Notes under the pieces: model-generated
The model's database searches: none
What the model was told of the DNA's origin: nothing
Seen by the model: only the letters and a program-made list of their open reading frames with translations
Shown here: positions 61,746-64,000 of the stretch, one piece after another
Layout: each line of letters starts with the position of its first letter
How positions within the stretch are numbered: the first letter of the stretch is position 1
Assembly (NCBI GenBank): GCA_963422445.2
Contig: CAXXOV010000001.1
Coordinates: 124,001-188,000 of the forward strand
DNA from: G963422445 sp963422445
GTDB lineage: Bacteria > Pseudomonadota > Alphaproteobacteria > Thalassobaculales > Thalassobaculaceae
DNA length: 64,000 bases
Reading direction: 5' to 3'
Program-made: the position numbers and the translations under genes

Positions 61746-62084
61746 TCAGACGGCTTCGGTGGCGGCGACGCGCAGCCTGCCGGCGGTATCCGAACGGGGC
61801 TGCCGGATGACGATGTCGATATCGCGGCCGAGCGCCATCAGGAGGCGCAACAGGCGCTCCAGCGAATATTCGCGGAAGTCGCCGCGCAGGAGCCGCGACA
61901 CGTCCGGCTGGGACAGGCCCAGCAGGCGCGCGGCCTCGGTCTGGGTGATGTCGCGCTGGCGGAGGATGGCGTCGATGCGGCCGACCAGTTCCGCCTTCAG
62001 CAGGTGCGTGTCGGCCTCGGGAAGGCCGAGGTCGGCGAAGATGTTGCCGCCGCCGCGTTCGACTGTCGCGTCGGATGTGGTCAT
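61746..62084 (-). CDS. higA: HigA-like antitoxin (Xre family)
   Basis: I choose ATG 62084 (MTTSDATVERGGGNIFADLG), 112 residues. LKAELVGRIDAILRQRDITQ and TEAARLLGLSQPDVSRLLRG form an Xre helix-turn-helix of the type paired with RelE/HigB-like toxins, followed by the strand-helix end LLRLLMALGRDIDIVIRQP. It starts four bases after the toxin stop. HigA proteins neutralise the toxin and repress the operon. Confidence 0.85.
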   Translation of the reverse strand: MTTSDATVERGGGNIFADLGLPEADTHLLKAELVGRIDAILRQRDITQTEAARLLGLSQPDVSRLLRGDFREYSLERLLRLLMALGRDIDIVIRQPRSDTAGRLRVAATEAV

Positions 62085-62088
62085 GGTT

Positions 62089-62445
62089 CTACCCTCCGCC
62101 ATGCGTGTCCCGGTAATGACGCTCGGCGACTCTCAGCCGCCGCCGGACCAGATCGAGATCCTTCTTCGGCGTGGCGATGCCCCGCTTCGCCTTCTTCTGG
62201 AAGGCGTGCAGGACATAGACCGCCGCCTGGAACCGGACCGTGTAGACGGCCCTGAAGGTGTCGCCGTCGTGGCGCGCCAGGACCTCCAGAACGCCGGAAC
62301 CGAAGCCCTTGAGCGGCTTGGCGTCGTGGTGTTGCAGGCCGGTCTGGGCCTGGTAGATCGCAAAGCCCATGCGGTCCTGCACGGGCTCCGGAAACCGCTT
62401 CAGATCCACCTTGCTCGAACCGACCCATTCGACTGGTCTCGACAT
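62089..62445 (-). CDS. higB: HigB/RelE-like toxin (phage Gp49-like family)
   Basis: ATG 62445 (MSRPVEWVGSSKVDLKRFPE) gives 118 residues with the Gp49-like plan: PVQDRMGFAIYQAQTGLQHH, AKPLKGFGSGVLEVLARHDG, TFRAVYTVRFQAAVYVLHAF and QKKAKRGIATPKKDLDLVRR. These toxins cut mRNA at the ribosome. The gene order toxin-antitoxin and the four-base gap mark a working pair, likely for plasmid maintenance. Confidence 0.85.
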   Translation of the reverse strand: MSRPVEWVGSSKVDLKRFPEPVQDRMGFAIYQAQTGLQHHDAKPLKGFGSGVLEVLARHDGDTFRAVYTVRFQAAVYVLHAFQKKAKRGIATPKKDLDLVRRRLRVAERHYRDTHGGG

Positions 62446-62556
62446 GCGCCACTGGATCCGGACTATAGGGGTTTCACCATATCGGGGCAAGGCACCCCTG
62501 TCGAGATGCCTTCGGCGGATGTCGGGCCGGCTGCGCAGCGGCGCCGCCGCGCCCCG

Positions 62557-62826
62557 TCAGTGCTCGATGGGGTTGCCGGGCTCCAAGGCCTCGGTGCGCA
62601 TGGATGCGGCGGCCATGGTCGTCCACGCCTCGCGGTCCATTCCGAGGCGGCGGTTGAGCTTGTCGCAGATGGTGAGCGCATCGTCGAGGTCGAGCGCGAT
62701 GAGCGCTGTCGGCACGTGGCCGGCGAGCCCCTCGATGACGATGCGGATCTGCTGCACGTCGACCTCGATGTCGTAGGCGGGGCAGAAGCAGAAGTTCGGA
62801 TTGTCGGGCAGGGTCTGGGCGGTCAT
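62557..62826 (-). CDS. Small plasmid protein, unknown function
   Basis: An 89-residue protein from ATG 62826 (MTAQTLPDNPNFCFCPAYDI). A central VDVQQIRIVIEGLAGHVPTA and LIALDLDDALTICDKLNRRL look like a compact helical domain. No family recognised, but composition and position suggest a true gene. Confidence 0.6.
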   Translation of the reverse strand: MTAQTLPDNPNFCFCPAYDIEVDVQQIRIVIEGLAGHVPTALIALDLDDALTICDKLNRRLGMDREAWTTMAAASMRTEALEPGNPIEH

Positions 62827-62942
62827 GGCGGTGTTCCTCCCGGGGTGTGGCAGCGGGCGGCGGGCCGGGGGTACGTACCCCCGGCGCGGCGGCGAAATAA
62901 ATCGGGGCGGCGGACGGACCGTTCCCGGCGGTACGGACAGGG

Positions 62943-64000
62943 TCACACGGCGGGCGGCCAGCGGTCGAGGATACGCGAGAGCGCGTCCGGCCCGGGCGCG
63001 AACGCGCGGGCGCGGTACGAGACGATCTCGACCGTGCAGCCGATGCGTCGGAGTGCGGCGATGTCGGTGTCCGTGGGTCCCTCGATCTCGACGCGGTCGG
63101 CGCCCATGATGCGCCGCCGGGCGAGCCGCCAGCCGTTGGCGAGGGGGAGCGCGGCGCCGCGTCCCAGGACCGCCTCGAAGGCCTCCCCGCCGGTCAGGGC
63201 GGGGCCGCCGCCGAGGCCGAAGCTTGCGCGCACGGCGCGGACCTGCCCGGCGTCGAGCACGCGGCCGATGAGGGCTATGCCGTCGTCCGAGGTGAGCCGG
63301 CGCACGCGCATGTTCTCGGCCGGCAGCCTGTCCCAGACGGGCAGCAGGAGCCCGGCGGCGAGCCAGAAGCGCGACTCGCGGTGGGTCGGCAGGGAGGCGA
63401 TCTCCCGCTCCCAGAGAGCGCGCCAGGTAACCTCGTCGGCGGGGCGCCAGTTGGAGGCGTCGAGCTCGGCGCGGGCCATCGACTCGCGCACTGCGGGGCG
63501 GACGAGCCGGACCCGCTCCTGCACGCCGCCGTCGTCGAACATGCGCGAGGTGCTGCGCAGCAGGACGGCGGCGCGCTTCGAACGCGCGTTGACCACCAGC
63601 GCGGGTCTGCCGTCCGGTGCGGGATCGCACGCGCCGATGTCGAGCGCGGCCTCGACCGTGGTCGGCACGAGGCGGTCGCGGCGCAGGATCTCGACCAGCT
63701 CGGTCGCGGCGCCGGTGCCGGGACGGTCGTGGAGGGTCTCCCGGCCGGCGAGGACAAGCGAGTCCGCGCGTACGGTCTCGACGCCGACCTCGTAGCTGCC
63801 GGCCTCGACGGCCTGCTCGATGTTGGCGGCGATGCGCTCCTCCAGCGCGGCGAAGAGCGCGTTCTGCTCGGCGATGGGCAATGCGAGCAGGCGGTTGAGA
63901 AAGCGCGGCATGGGCGGCAGCTCCTCCTTGAGACCGCCCTCGTGGATGAGCTTGAGGCCGGTGGCGTCCTGGAACCGCTCGACGGTCCAGCCCTCGATGC
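62943..64000 (-). CDS. Strawberry-notch-type helicase, C-terminal part (continues beyond the window)
   Basis: The frame is open to the window edge. WTVERFQDATGLKLIHEGGL and PRFLNRLLALPIAEQNALFA are the end of the strawberry-notch C-terminal domain, as found in large (about 1400-residue) DEAD/DEAH proteins of alphaproteobacterial plasmids. After it come SYEVGVETVRADSLVLAGRE and a further 230 residues with ALVVNARSKRAAVLLRST and RRIMGADRVEIEGPTDTD. The helicase motor lies right of base 64000. Its role on plasmids is not established. The frame is free of lesions here. Confidence 0.8.
   Translation of the reverse strand, partial: IEGWTVERFQDATGLKLIHEGGLKEELPPMPRFLNRLLALPIAEQNALFAALEERIAANIEQAVEAGSYEVGVETVRADSLVLAGRETLHDRPGTGAATELVEILRRDRLVPTTVEAALDIGACDPAPDGRPALVVNARSKRAAVLLRSTSRMFDDGGVQERVRLVRPAVRESMARAELDASNWRPADEVTWRALWEREIASLPTHRESRFWLAAGLLLPVWDRLPAENMRVRRLTSDDGIALIGRVLDAGQVRAVRASFGLGGGPALTGGEAFEAVLGRGAALPLANGWRLARRRIMGADRVEIEGPTDTDIAALRRIGCTVEIVSYRARAFAPGPDALSRILDRWPPAV

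Noticed and set aside
61519..63795. A 758-codon open frame on the plus strand
   Set aside because: It covers the HigBA pair and the strawberry-notch gene in antisense, with biased composition and no domains.

Overview
The window is GC-rich accessory DNA that looks alphaproteobacterial: a MobF relaxase, a plasmid-type strawberry-notch helicase, DUF2493, DUF4326 and toprim genes, and IS427/IS5, IS630, IS66, IS110, IS1182, IS1595 and IS1634 elements. The backbone reads as a conjugative plasmid or an integrative-conjugative element. Species cannot be named from the sequence. No rRNA, tRNA or CRISPR array was seen.

Layout. 1-18.2 kb is an IS graveyard: a truncated IS630, a small inverted-repeat element, a truncated DUF772 IS, two IS427-type elements, a stray lipoprotein gene, a tandem pair of tyrosine recombinases, an IS4/DruA-type element with an IS630 nested in it, an IS66 remnant, an intact DUF772 IS and an IS1634. 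18.3-19.8 kb holds a decayed coupling protein (TraD-like) and the N-terminal third of a MobF relaxase (TraI/TrwC type). 19.8-45.2 kb is an island of about 25.4 kb that splits the relaxase; it is bounded by an 8-bp repeat (GTTCTCGA), and a tyrosine recombinase lies at its right edge. Joining the flanks rebuilds the relaxase reading frame exactly. 45.2-52.5 kb continues the backbone: relaxase helicase half, a UvrD-type helicase split by an IS, and a ribbon-helix-helix protein. 53.7-64 kb is plasmid housekeeping, almost all on the minus strand: DUF2493, DUF4326, toprim/primase, a shortened SSB, a SLOG-type gene with a 23-base homopolymer, a HigBA-type toxin-antitoxin and the end of a strawberry-notch helicase.

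The island is defence-flavoured. It carries a RelE/HigA-like toxin-antitoxin, a three-repeat CxxC protein, a DUF2971 protein, a second overlapping tyrosine-recombinase pair, a HEPN-like protein, pieces of a type ISP restriction enzyme, and a type I restriction operon read right to left: hsdM, hepT, mntA, a nucleotidyltransferase-hsdS fusion, a RloC/PrrC-like ATPase, a relic of an hsdR start, and an intact hsdR. The HEPN/MNT toxin-antitoxin pair sits between the methylase and specificity genes with overlapping start and stop codons, and the MNT frame runs into the specificity gene. This is the most interesting system in the window.

Many genes carry single-base frameshifts. Long genes such as hsdR, hsdM, the relaxase C-terminal half and four recombinases are open, so much of this is probably real decay, but uncorrected sequencing indels cannot be excluded.
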